From Actinomycetota bacterium (GTDB lineage: Bacteria; Actinomycetota; Thermoleophilia; Solirubrobacterales; Solirubrobacteraceae): 5,532 nucleotides of DNA. Under the pieces are notes generated by a model, which saw only the letters and a list, made by a program, of their open reading frames with translations, was not told the DNA's origin and ran no database searches. The DNA is taken from the NCBI GenBank assembly GCA_005883255.1, contig VAXS01000145.1:1-5532 (forward strand). The letters run 5' to 3'. Below, one piece after another: positions 1 through 4,474 of the stretch (position 1 is the stretch's first letter; each line of letters begins with the position of its first letter). The position numbers and the translations under genes were made by a program.

Positions 1-104
1 TGGAGGCCGTGCACTACGAGGACTACGTCATGAGCTACTGCCCCGCGGACCAGACCGAGGGGCGAATCCTCAAGGACCGGCGCCTCTCCCGGTTGCTGAA
101 GTAG
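1..104 (+). CDS. C-terminal end of an unidentified protein (5' end outside window)
   Basis: Reading from base 3, 33 codons run to a TAG at 102-104; the visible tail contains YEDYVMSYCP near its start and ends LKDRRLSRLLK. Codon third positions are mostly G or C, as in the neighbouring genes, and the other two + strand frames are broken or drift out of good codon use, so I think this is a real coding end. The tail is basic and has a single cysteine. I do not recognise the family. It lies 22 bases upstream of the peroxiredoxin on the same strand, so the two are probably co-transcribed, but the tail alone says nothing about function. Confidence 0.6.
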   Translation, partial: EAVHYEDYVMSYCPADQTEGRILKDRRLSRLLK

Positions 105-110
105 CCACCC

Positions 111-117
111 GGAGAGG
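111..117 (+). promoter_or_regulatory. Shine-Dalgarno of the peroxiredoxin gene
   Basis: GGAGAGG lies 9 bases before the ATG at 127. It is the only convincing ribosome binding site in the window and fixes the peroxiredoxin start. Its presence suits an internal operon gene, in contrast to the leaderless starts of genes that open transcripts here. Confidence 0.75.
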
Positions 118-126
118 ACACCGCCC

Positions 127-594
127 ATGATCGAGCCCGGCGACGCCGCCCCCCACTTCACCCTTCCCGACCAGCGGGGCCGAGACGTCTCGCTGTCGGA
201 CTTCGCCGGGCGGACGGTCGTCCTCTACTTCTATCCCAAGGCCGGGACGCCCGGATGCACGACGCAGGCGTGCGGGGCGCGCGACCACGCCGCCGACTAC
301 GAGCGCTCCGGCGCGGTGGTGCTGGGCTGCTCGCGCGACCCGGTCGAGCGCCTGCGGGCCTTCGACGAAGAGCACCGGCTGGGCTTCCCCCTGCTCTCCG
401 ACGCCGACCACGCCGTGGCCGAGGCCTACGGCGTGTGGGTGGAGAAGTCGATGTACGGCCGGCGCTTCTGGGGCAGCGAGCGCACGACGTTCGTGGTCGG
501 CCCGGACGCGCGGGTGGTCTCGGCGCTGCGCAGAGTCAAGCCGGCGCGCCACGACGAGCTGGTGCTCGAGGCCCTGGCGGCGGCAGCGTCCTAG
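127..594 (+). CDS. bcp: Peroxiredoxin, Bcp/PrxQ type (thiol peroxidase)
   Basis: This is a 155-residue cytoplasmic thioredoxin-fold peroxidase of the AhpC/TSA superfamily that reduces hydrogen peroxide and organic hydroperoxides using thiol donors. The opening P-G-D-x-A-P-x-F-T-L-P-D motif (4-15) is classic for Bcp. The active site reads YFYPKAGTPGCTTQACGARD (34-53): T41 and C44 are the peroxidatic residues and C49, five residues on, is the resolving cysteine, as in atypical 2-Cys PrxQ/Bcp enzymes. The later F-P-L-L-S-D-x-D segment (around 92-98), G-x-x-R-x-T-F-V (114-122) and total length match the family. An extra cysteine, C68 (VVLGCSRD), sits where the family usually has Ile or Val. The start is fixed by GGAGAGG. 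The stop TAG shares a CTAG with the stop of the converging lipoprotein gene. Confidence 0.95.
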   Translation: MIEPGDAAPHFTLPDQRGRDVSLSDFAGRTVVLYFYPKAGTPGCTTQACGARDHAADYERSGAVVLGCSRDPVERLRAFDEEHRLGFPLLSDADHAVAEAYGVWVEKSMYGRRFWGSERTTFVVGPDARVVSALRRVKPARHDELVLEALAAAAS

Positions 595-600
595 CGGACG
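587..600. terminator. Small hairpin spanning the shared CTAG stop (bcp/lipoprotein junction)
   Basis: CGTCC (587-591) pairs with GGACG (596-600) around the loop TAGC, which carries the overlapping stop codons of both converging genes. It is a five-pair stem with no T tract. With no spacer between the genes, this is the only place for a bidirectional transcription end signal, but the role is inferred and a stem this short could be chance. Confidence 0.3.
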
Positions 601-1106
601 GGCGCGCCGGTGGGCCTGGTCACCAGCCAGAGGCCGCCGAACTCCTTGACGTTCTGGCACAGGATCTGGCTGGGCGTGTCGGCGTTGTAGTAGTAGAGCG
701 GGTGGCCGGCGTACGTGACCTGGCGGCGGCCACCGGAGCGGCGGGTCGTGCCCAGCTTGGACTGCGTCGCGCCGGCGCCGGCGACGGGCGCCCCGCCGGC
801 GTAGAGCGGCGGCCAGGCGCGGGCGCAGTCGCCCGTGCAGCGGCTCGCCCCGGCGCGGGTGTCGCGCGTGAACTGGTAGAGGGCCTGGCCGCGCCGGTCC
901 ACCAGGATCCGTCCGTACCGGGTGGAGCGGACCTTCACCAGGGCGCCGCGCGGGGCGCGGACCGCGGCGGTGGTGGCGGTCCGCGCGGCAGGCGCGGGGG
1001 CGGTGGCCGGGCCGGTGCTGGCGGTGCTGGAGCTCCCGCCGCCGCAGCCGGCCACCAGCGTGGCGGCGGCCACCGTGAGCGGGGCGAGGGGGAGGATGCG
1101 CTTCAT
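591..1106 (-). CDS. Secreted-repeat lipoprotein (COG4315 / Lipoprotein_15 type)
   Basis: This is a 171-residue exported lipoprotein of unknown biochemical role. It has a basic start (MKR), a hydrophobic stretch at 4-19 and a lipobox VAGC ending at C21, the predicted lipidated residue, followed by a Gly/Ser/Thr/Ala/Pro-rich linker to about residue 55. The rest holds two copies of the secreted-repeat motif: G-R-I-L-V-D-x-x-G-x-x-L-Y-x-F (65-79) with C-T-G-D-C-A-x-x-W-P-P (90-100), then Q-V-T-Y-A-G-H-P-L-Y-Y-Y (129-140) ending G-G-L-W-L-V (157-162). The second copy keeps one lone cysteine, C150. Family members are cell-envelope proteins common in actinobacteria. The ATG at 1104-1106 is preceded only by a weak GGGA at -10, and I see no clear -10 box for this strand in the 66-base divergent spacer. 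The 3' end overlaps bcp by 4 bases. Confidence 0.88.
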   Translation of the reverse strand: MKRILPLAPLTVAAATLVAGCGGGSSSTASTGPATAPAPAARTATTAAVRAPRGALVKVRSTRYGRILVDRRGQALYQFTRDTRAGASRCTGDCARAWPPLYAGGAPVAGAGATQSKLGTTRRSGGRRQVTYAGHPLYYYNADTPSQILCQNVKEFGGLWLVTRPTGAPVR

Positions 1107-1157
1107 GGGCGCTACGTCCCGGCGGGAGCCACTCCGTTACACACGTCGGGGCGCCGC

Positions 1158-1163
1158 TAGATT
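1158..1163 (+). promoter_or_regulatory. -10 box, near-leaderless promoter of the hydroxyacid dehydrogenase
   Basis: TAGATT ends 9 bases before the ATG at 1173, so transcription would begin at or within a few bases of the start codon. There is no Shine-Dalgarno in between. A -35 box is not obvious (CGTTAC at 1135-1140 lies at 17-base spacing). The box sits in the 66-base spacer shared with the divergent lipoprotein gene. Confidence 0.55.
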
Positions 1164-1172
1164 CCGGGCGCG

Positions 1173-2264
1173 ATGGAGCTTCCGCGCACGCTGGCCGAGT
1201 TCGACGAACGGGCGGCAGCGATCCTCGAGGAGGGCCCGTACGCCTACTACGCGGGCGGCTCCTGCGACGAGCTGACCCTGCGCGACAACGTCGAGTCCTG
1301 GCGGCGGCTGGCTCTGCGCCCGCGGGTGCTGGTGGACGTCTCCCGGCGCGACCCGGCCACCACGGTGCTGGGTCGCGAGCGCCCGCATCCGGTCTTCGTG
1401 GCGCCCACCGCCTACCAGCGCCTGGCGCATCCCGACGGCGAGCCCGCCACCGCCCGCGCCGCGGCCGCCACCGGCTCGCTCTTCTGCCTGTCCTCGCTGG
1501 CCACCGCCACCGCGGCCGAGGTGGCCGCGACGGCCCCCGAGGGCGCGCGCTGGCTGCAGCTGTACGTGTTCCGCGACCGGGCCGTCTCCGAGCAGCTGGC
1601 GCGCGACGCGGCGGCGCACGGCTACGAGGCGCTGGTGGTGACCGTGGACCTCCCGGTGCTGGGCGTGCGCGAGCGCGACGTTCGCACGCGCTTCGAGATC
1701 GCGGACGCGCTGTCGGTGCCCAGCGTGGGGGCCATGGGCCACCAGGGGCCGCTGAGCATGCTGGGGATCGGCGAGCTGATCGATCCCTCGCTCACCTGGG
1801 CGGACCTCGAGCGCTTCGCGCAGCTCAGCGACCTGCCGGTGCTGGTCAAGGGCGTCCTGCGCCCCGAGGACGCCCGCCGGGCGGTCGAGCACGGGGCCGC
1901 GGGCGTGATCGTGTCCAACCACGGCGGTCGCCAGCTCGACACCGTGCTCTCCGGAGCAGACGCGCTGCCGGCGGTGGTGGACGAGGTCGGCGGCGAGATC
2001 GACGTGCTGGTGGACGGCGGCATCCGGCGCGGCAGCGACGTGGTCAAGGCGCTGGCCCTGGGCGCCCGGGCGGTGCTGGTGGGCCGGCCCGTGGTCTGGG
2101 GCCTGGCCGTGGGCGGGGAGGCCGGGGTCCGGGCCGTCCTGGAGACGCTCCTGGCCGAGCTGGACGTGGCCCTGGCGCTGGTCGGGGTCCCGCGGGCGGC
2201 CGAGCTGGACCGGTCGCTGGTGGCGCCCGCGCCCTGGGCGGGCCGCGTACCCTCAGCGGAGTGA
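1173..2264 (+). CDS. FMN-dependent alpha-hydroxyacid oxidase/dehydrogenase (glycolate oxidase / lactate dehydrogenase family)
   Basis: This 363-residue soluble TIM-barrel flavoenzyme oxidises 2-hydroxyacids to 2-oxoacids; whether electrons go to oxygen or a carrier cannot be read from the sequence. All the key residues known from spinach glycolate oxidase are present: Y26 (its Y24), Q129 and Y131 in WLQLY (Y129), T157 and D159 in VVTVDLP, R166 in GVRERD (R164), K226 in VLVKG (K230), and H250 and R253 in SNHGGRQLD (H254, R257), followed by the FMN-phosphate segment DVLVDGGIRRG and ALGARAVLVGRP. The position of glycolate oxidase W108, which affects substrate size, is L109 here, so the substrate may be a longer or branched hydroxyacid, or lactate. 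No membrane insert is seen. The start is supported by the TAGATT box nine bases upstream. Its TGA stop overlaps the next gene's GTG by 4 bases. Confidence 0.93.
   Translation: MELPRTLAEFDERAAAILEEGPYAYYAGGSCDELTLRDNVESWRRLALRPRVLVDVSRRDPATTVLGRERPHPVFVAPTAYQRLAHPDGEPATARAAAATGSLFCLSSLATATAAEVAATAPEGARWLQLYVFRDRAVSEQLARDAAAHGYEALVVTVDLPVLGVRERDVRTRFEIADALSVPSVGAMGHQGPLSMLGIGELIDPSLTWADLERFAQLSDLPVLVKGVLRPEDARRAVEHGAAGVIVSNHGGRQLDTVLSGADALPAVVDEVGGEIDVLVDGGIRRGSDVVKALALGARAVLVGRPVVWGLAVGGEAGVRAVLETLLAELDVALALVGVPRAAELDRSLVAPAPWAGRVPSAE
2248..2253 (+). promoter_or_regulatory. -10-like box inside the dehydrogenase 3' end, leaderless start for the flippase gene
   Basis: TACCCT is followed by exactly 7 bases (CAGCGGA) and then the GTG at 2261, the same layout as the other predicted leaderless starts here. 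It lies within codons of the dehydrogenase. The flippase gene could therefore be both coupled to the dehydrogenase and independently transcribed. GCGGA within the 7-base gap is only a poor Shine-Dalgarno. One TANNNT match on its own is weak evidence. Confidence 0.35.
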
Positions 2265-3244
2265 CCGTCCGCCCCGTCTTCGCCGACGTCGGCGACTTCT
2301 TCGACGCCGTCGACAAGTTCTTCTCGAGCCTGGCGCACATCCGCTGGGGCGCGTTGCTGCTCGGGCTGATCTGCTTCGCCGTGTTCCTGACGCTGCGCTC
2401 GCGGGCGGCCTTCCACGTGTTGCGGGCGGCCTACCCGGCCGAGCCCTTCCAGTGGCGGCGGATCTGGGGCGCCTACGTGGCCGCCTACGGCGTCAACAAC
2501 ATCTTCCCGGTGCGACCGGGCAACGTGGTCCGGCTGTTCCTGACCAAGGGCTCGATCCCCAACTCGTCGTATCCGGCCGTGGCCTCCAGCTTCCTGGTGG
2601 ACAACGTCTTCGACTTCGCGGTCGCCGTCCCGGTGCTGATCTACGCCTTCACCCAGGGCGTGTTCCCCAAGCCGCCGGACTTCTCCAAGCTCGGCGCCTT
2701 CGACCTCTCCTACTGGGCCTCGCACCCGCGCTTCGCGCTGTTCGTGCTCACCGCGGTGGCGGTGCTGGTCCTGGTGGCGTTCGCGCTGCTGTCGGTCCGC
2801 GTGCAGGCGTTCTGGGCGCGCGTGCGGCAGGGACTGACCATCCTCACCGACCGCCGACGCTACCTACGGCAGGTGTTCGCGCTCCAGGCCAGCGCCTGGT
2901 TCGTCCGCTTCGCGGCCTTCTGGTTCCTGCTCGACGCCTTCCACGTCGGGGGCTCGGTCCGCAACGTGATGCTGGTCTACGGCGTAGCCTCGGTGTCGTC
3001 GCTGGTGCCGCTGACCCCGGGCGGGGCCGGGGTGCAGCAGGCGCTGCTGGTCAAGGTCTTCGCCGGGACCGCCTCGGGAGCGACGGTCGCCGCCTACTCG
3101 GTGGGCCAGCAGATCGCGATCGCGGCCTTCACCGCGGGGCTGGGCCTGGCCGCCCTGATCGCGATCTTCCGGATCCGCTCGTTCCGCGAGGTGATCCAGC
3201 GCGGGCGCGAGGAGGCCCGGGCGGCGCAGGCCGCGGCGCCCTAG
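2261..3244 (+). CDS. Flippase-like integral membrane protein (LPG synthase TM domain family, UPF0104)
   Basis: This 327-residue polytopic membrane protein belongs to the lysylphosphatidylglycerol-synthase transmembrane/flippase-like family, without the C-terminal soluble aminoacyl-transfer domain of MprF. Family members are thought to move lipids or lipid-linked precursors across the membrane; the substrate here is unknown. The two signature motifs are present: N79-N80-x-x-P83-x-R85-x-G87-x-x-x-R91 after the second hydrophobic region, and VPLTPGGAGVQQ (249-260). Hydrophobic stretches lie near 29-46, 68-83, 104-127, 153-178, 205-226, 233-250 and 275-300, so about seven helices, followed by a basic, then Ala-rich tail. 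The start is GTG, overlapping the upstream TGA (GTGA). The stop is three bases from the stop of the converging small gene. Overlap implies co-transcription with the hydroxyacid dehydrogenase, but a shared pathway is not evident. Confidence 0.88.
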   Translation: MTVRPVFADVGDFFDAVDKFFSSLAHIRWGALLLGLICFAVFLTLRSRAAFHVLRAAYPAEPFQWRRIWGAYVAAYGVNNIFPVRPGNVVRLFLTKGSIPNSSYPAVASSFLVDNVFDFAVAVPVLIYAFTQGVFPKPPDFSKLGAFDLSYWASHPRFALFVLTAVAVLVLVAFALLSVRVQAFWARVRQGLTILTDRRRYLRQVFALQASAWFVRFAAFWFLLDAFHVGGSVRNVMLVYGVASVSSLVPLTPGGAGVQQALLVKVFAGTASGATVAAYSVGQQIAIAAFTAGLGLAALIAIFRIRSFREVIQRGREEARAAQAAAP

Positions 3245-3248
3245 GCGC
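3236..3248. terminator. Small hairpin at the flippase / small-gene convergent junction
   Basis: GCGCC (3236-3240) pairs with GGCGC (3244-3248) around the loop CTA, which includes most of the flippase TAG. It is a five-pair GC stem without a T tract, in the same place relative to the stop as the hairpins at the other two convergent junctions in the window. The terminator role is inferred. Confidence 0.3.
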
Positions 3249-3514
3249 TACTGGAGGCCCTGGCGCGCCTCGCGCACCAGGGTCACGGCCTCGGGGAAGA
3301 CGATCGCCATCACCGAGCGGATCTGCTCGGCCTGGTGCTCGACGTCGCCCTCCAGGCTCACGCGGTTGATGGCGGCGACGGTGAGGTCGACGGCGAGCTT
3401 GATCGCGTTGTCGGCCCAGGCGATCTTCTGGGCGCCCTGCATCTGATCGGCGAACTCGGCCATGCGCCGCTGCAGCTCCTCGGGGTCGCCGAACAGGCCA
3501 CCGAAACCCTCCAC
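3248..3514 (-). CDS. Small helical protein of unknown function
   Basis: This is an 88-residue protein that I do not recognise. After a Gly/Phe-rich start (MEGFGGLFGD), residues 11-34 (beginning PEELQRRMAEFADQM) look like an amphipathic, possibly coiled-coil helix; 36-52 (NAIKLAVDLTVAAINRV) is a hydrophobic-faced helix; 55-70 and 74-86 are further likely helices. There is no signal peptide, no long membrane segment and no cysteine. The N-terminal third vaguely recalls YbaB-type nucleoid proteins, but the rest does not fit, so I do not assign it. The GTG start is supported by a TAGCAT box exactly 7 bases upstream, implying a leaderless transcript. Its codon use matches its neighbours. Its stop is 3 bases from that of the flippase. 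Confidence 0.75.
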   Translation of the reverse strand: MEGFGGLFGDPEELQRRMAEFADQMQGAQKIAWADNAIKLAVDLTVAAINRVSLEGDVEHQAEQIRSVMAIVFPEAVTLVREARQGLQ

Positions 3515-3521
3515 GTGATGG

Positions 3522-3527
3522 ATGCTA
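3522..3527 (-). promoter_or_regulatory. -10 box, leaderless promoter of the 88-residue gene
   Basis: On the - strand TAGCAT is followed by 7 bases (CCATCAC) and then the GTG start at 3514. There is no Shine-Dalgarno in the gap, and no good -35 match (TGGAAT at 17-base spacing). It lies just outside the left arm of the large palindrome. Confidence 0.55.
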
Positions 3528-3533
3528 GCGGGG

Positions 3534-3602
3534 CTAGATGGCTGATTCCACGACCCCGCGCACGCGGATGACGCGCGGATAGCTGCGCTGGATCGGGGTC
3601 AT
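3534..3602 (-). CDS. Possible 22-residue small ORF inside the palindrome
   Basis: From ATG at 3600-3602 (- strand) the frame reads MTPIQRSYPRV, then IRVRGVVESAI, and stops at TAG in the left arm. Nineteen of its 22 sense codons end in G or C, similar to real genes here, and the peptide is basic. No Shine-Dalgarno precedes it and no TANNNT box lies at the leaderless distance. The stop lies 19 bases before the GTG of the 88-residue gene. High GC third positions arise easily by chance in this composition, so I hold this loosely. Confidence 0.15.
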   Translation of the reverse strand: MTPIQRSYPRVIRVRGVVESAI

Positions 3603-3603
3603 C

Positions 3604-3638
3604 GGGCTCGCCAATACCGGCAGGTATTGGCTTCGCCC
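3604..3638. promoter_or_regulatory. Central hairpin / operator-like palindrome
   Basis: A perfect 8-bp inverted repeat CCAATACC - GGCA - GGTATTGG (3611-3630) is extended by a G-C pair (3610/3631) and, beyond a small internal loop, by GGGC (3604-3607) with GCCC (3635-3638). It is locally AT-richer than its surroundings. The 20-bp dyad is the size of a typical dimeric repressor site, but it also forms the tip of the larger palindrome, so it could act at the DNA or RNA level. No T tract follows, so it is not a standard terminator. Confidence 0.5.
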
Positions 3639-3702
3639 TGCTTCCCCCGCCCAGCTTGCTCCCGCGCGCCCCCGCGCACACGCGGCCATGGACTCAGCCA
3701 TC

Positions 3703-3708
3703 TAGGCT
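3703..3708 (+). promoter_or_regulatory. -10 box, leaderless promoter of the alpha/beta hydrolase
   Basis: TAGGCT is followed by 7 bases (GGCGCCG) and the ATG at 3716, giving a predicted transcript that begins at the start codon. Its first three bases are the end of the right arm of the palindrome, so the element and the promoter are physically joined. There is no Shine-Dalgarno and no recognisable -35. Confidence 0.55.
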
Positions 3709-3715
3709 GGCGCCG

Positions 3716-4465
3716 ATGAGCCCGACCGTCCGGGGACTGGGCGTCGATCTGGCGGCGTACGAGCGCGGCTCGGGGCCGCCGGTCCTCCTGGTCCACGGGA
3801 TGGCGGACGATGCCCTGGGCTGGACGCCGCTCCCCGAGGCGCTCGCGGGCGAGGCGCGGGTCATCGCCTACGACCGCCGCGGCTATGGCGGGAGCGAGAG
3901 CCCCGAGCCCTACACGCGCACGACCGTGGCCGAGCAGGCCGAGGACGCGGCGGCGCTCCTGCGCGAGCTCGACGCCGCCCCGGCGCTGCTGTGCGGGCGG
4001 GATCTGGGGGCGCTGGTCTGCCTGGACCTGGCCAAGCGCCACCGCTCGCTGGTGCGCGGGGCGGTCCTGATCGATCCGCCGCTGTTCGCCTTCGCTCCCG
4101 CGGCCACGCAGGCCCTGGCGTCCGAGCGGGAGGCGCTCGAGCAGTGGGTGCGCGAGGCCGGCGCGGCGGGCGCGGTGGAGCGCTGGCTGGGCCAGCGCCG
4201 AGCCGGCGCGGAGCGGGTGGCCCGCGCTCGCGACGCCGCCCGCGCGTTCTTCGCCGACTACGCGGCGCTGGCCACCTGGCCGGTGACGCGCGGTGAGCTG
4301 CGCGCGCTGGCGGTGCCGGCCGAGGTCGTGGAGTCCCCGGGCGCCCCGCCCCATCTCCAGGACGCGATCGAGGCGCTCATCCGCCAGCTCCCGGACGCCG
4401 AGCGCGCGTCGCCGGACGACGTGGCCGGGGCCATCCAGCGGCTGCTCGCCCGCACCGCCGCCTAG
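3716..4465 (+). CDS. Alpha/beta-hydrolase-fold protein with Asp nucleophile elbow and no evident catalytic His
   Basis: This 249-residue cytoplasmic protein has the alpha/beta-hydrolase pattern: PPVLLVHGMADD (21-32, the HG oxyanion-hole motif), RVIAYDRRGYGGSE (48-61), and a nucleophile elbow at 94-98. The elbow reads G94-R95-D96-L97-G98, with Asp rather than Ser, as in haloalkane dehalogenases and epoxide hydrolases. D120 follows the next strand (VLIDPPLF). Residues about 128-185 form a helical lid. Near the C-terminus the sequence goes from the helix ending LPDAERA straight to SPDDVAGAIQRLLA; the usual strand and G-x-G-H loop bearing the catalytic His between these is absent, and the only late His, H213, lies before that helix. 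It may be a non-catalytic or altered hydrolase; the substrate is unknown. I chose ATG 3716 over the in-frame ATG at 3656 because homology starts here and TAGGCT lies 7 bases upstream. It converges on the methyltransferase. Confidence 0.85.
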   Translation: MSPTVRGLGVDLAAYERGSGPPVLLVHGMADDALGWTPLPEALAGEARVIAYDRRGYGGSESPEPYTRTTVAEQAEDAAALLRELDAAPALLCGRDLGALVCLDLAKRHRSLVRGAVLIDPPLFAFAPAATQALASEREALEQWVREAGAAGAVERWLGQRRAGAERVARARDAARAFFADYAALATWPVTRGELRALAVPAEVVESPGAPPHLQDAIEALIRQLPDAERASPDDVAGAIQRLLARTAA

Positions 4466-4474
4466 GGGCGGCGG
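4455..4474. terminator. GC hairpin at the hydrolase / methyltransferase convergent junction
   Basis: CCGCCGCC (4455-4462) pairs perfectly with GGCGGCGG (4467-4474) around the loop TAGG. The loop carries the shared stop region of both converging genes. Eight GC pairs make this the strongest of the three junction hairpins. There is no T tract, so it would be an intrinsic terminator of the tract-less type described in actinobacteria, able to work in both directions. The role is inferred from position and structure. Confidence 0.45.

Larger units (their letters stand above)
3534..3705. repeat. 172-bp imperfect palindromic (fold-back) element between divergent promoters
   Basis: The outer arms are 3534-3550 (CTAGATGGCTGATTCCA) and 3689-3705 (TGGACTCAGCCATCTAG), matching as an inverted repeat at 16 of 17 positions. 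Inside them, each side has a small hairpin CCGCG-N2-CGCGG (3556-3567) or CCGCG-N4-CGCGG (3672-3685), and the centre is a perfect stem CCAATACC/GGTATTGG at 3611-3630. All three levels share one centre near 3620, so the whole element can fold back on itself with interruptions. The arms contain the relatively AT-rich tracts of this region. It carries no transposase. It could be a MITE-like or intergenic palindromic repeat, a regulatory site for both flanking promoters, or a structured RNA; I cannot tell which. Confidence 0.65.

Noticed and set aside
688..697. Short TAG trinucleotide run (tagtagtag) inside the lipoprotein gene
   Set aside because: On the coding strand these are consecutive Tyr codons (YYY at 138-140) in the conserved repeat motif, so no separate explanation is needed.
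255..1160. 301-codon + strand frame over bcp and the lipoprotein gene
   Set aside because: It runs out of frame through bcp and antisense to a lipoprotein with a clear signal peptide and repeats; its product is Arg/Gly-rich with no domain.
1622..2725. Long open frame on the - strand across the dehydrogenase and flippase genes
   Set aside because: It is opposite two well-identified genes; its composition is Arg/Pro/Ser/Ala-rich, as expected from the antisense of GC-rich codons, and it has no recognisable domain.
3604..3638. Rho-independent terminator at the central hairpin
   Set aside because: No T tract follows on either strand, and the site lies upstream of both divergent genes rather than after a gene end.
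3358..3681. 107-codon - strand frame through the palindrome into the 88-residue gene
   Set aside because: It overlaps the better supported 88-residue gene in another frame, has no start signal, and its sequence is Ser/Pro/Arg-rich without structure.
3534..3705. Insertion sequence with terminal inverted repeats
   Set aside because: There is no transposase frame and I see no convincing target-site duplication outside 3534 and 3705, so a full insertion sequence is not supported; a non-autonomous element remains possible.
3656..3715. In-frame N-terminal extension of the alpha/beta hydrolase from ATG 3656
   Set aside because: The extra 20 residues are Pro/Arg/Ala-rich with no family similarity, they run through the right arm of the palindrome and the -10 box, and ATG 3716 has the leaderless spacing seen for neighbouring genes.
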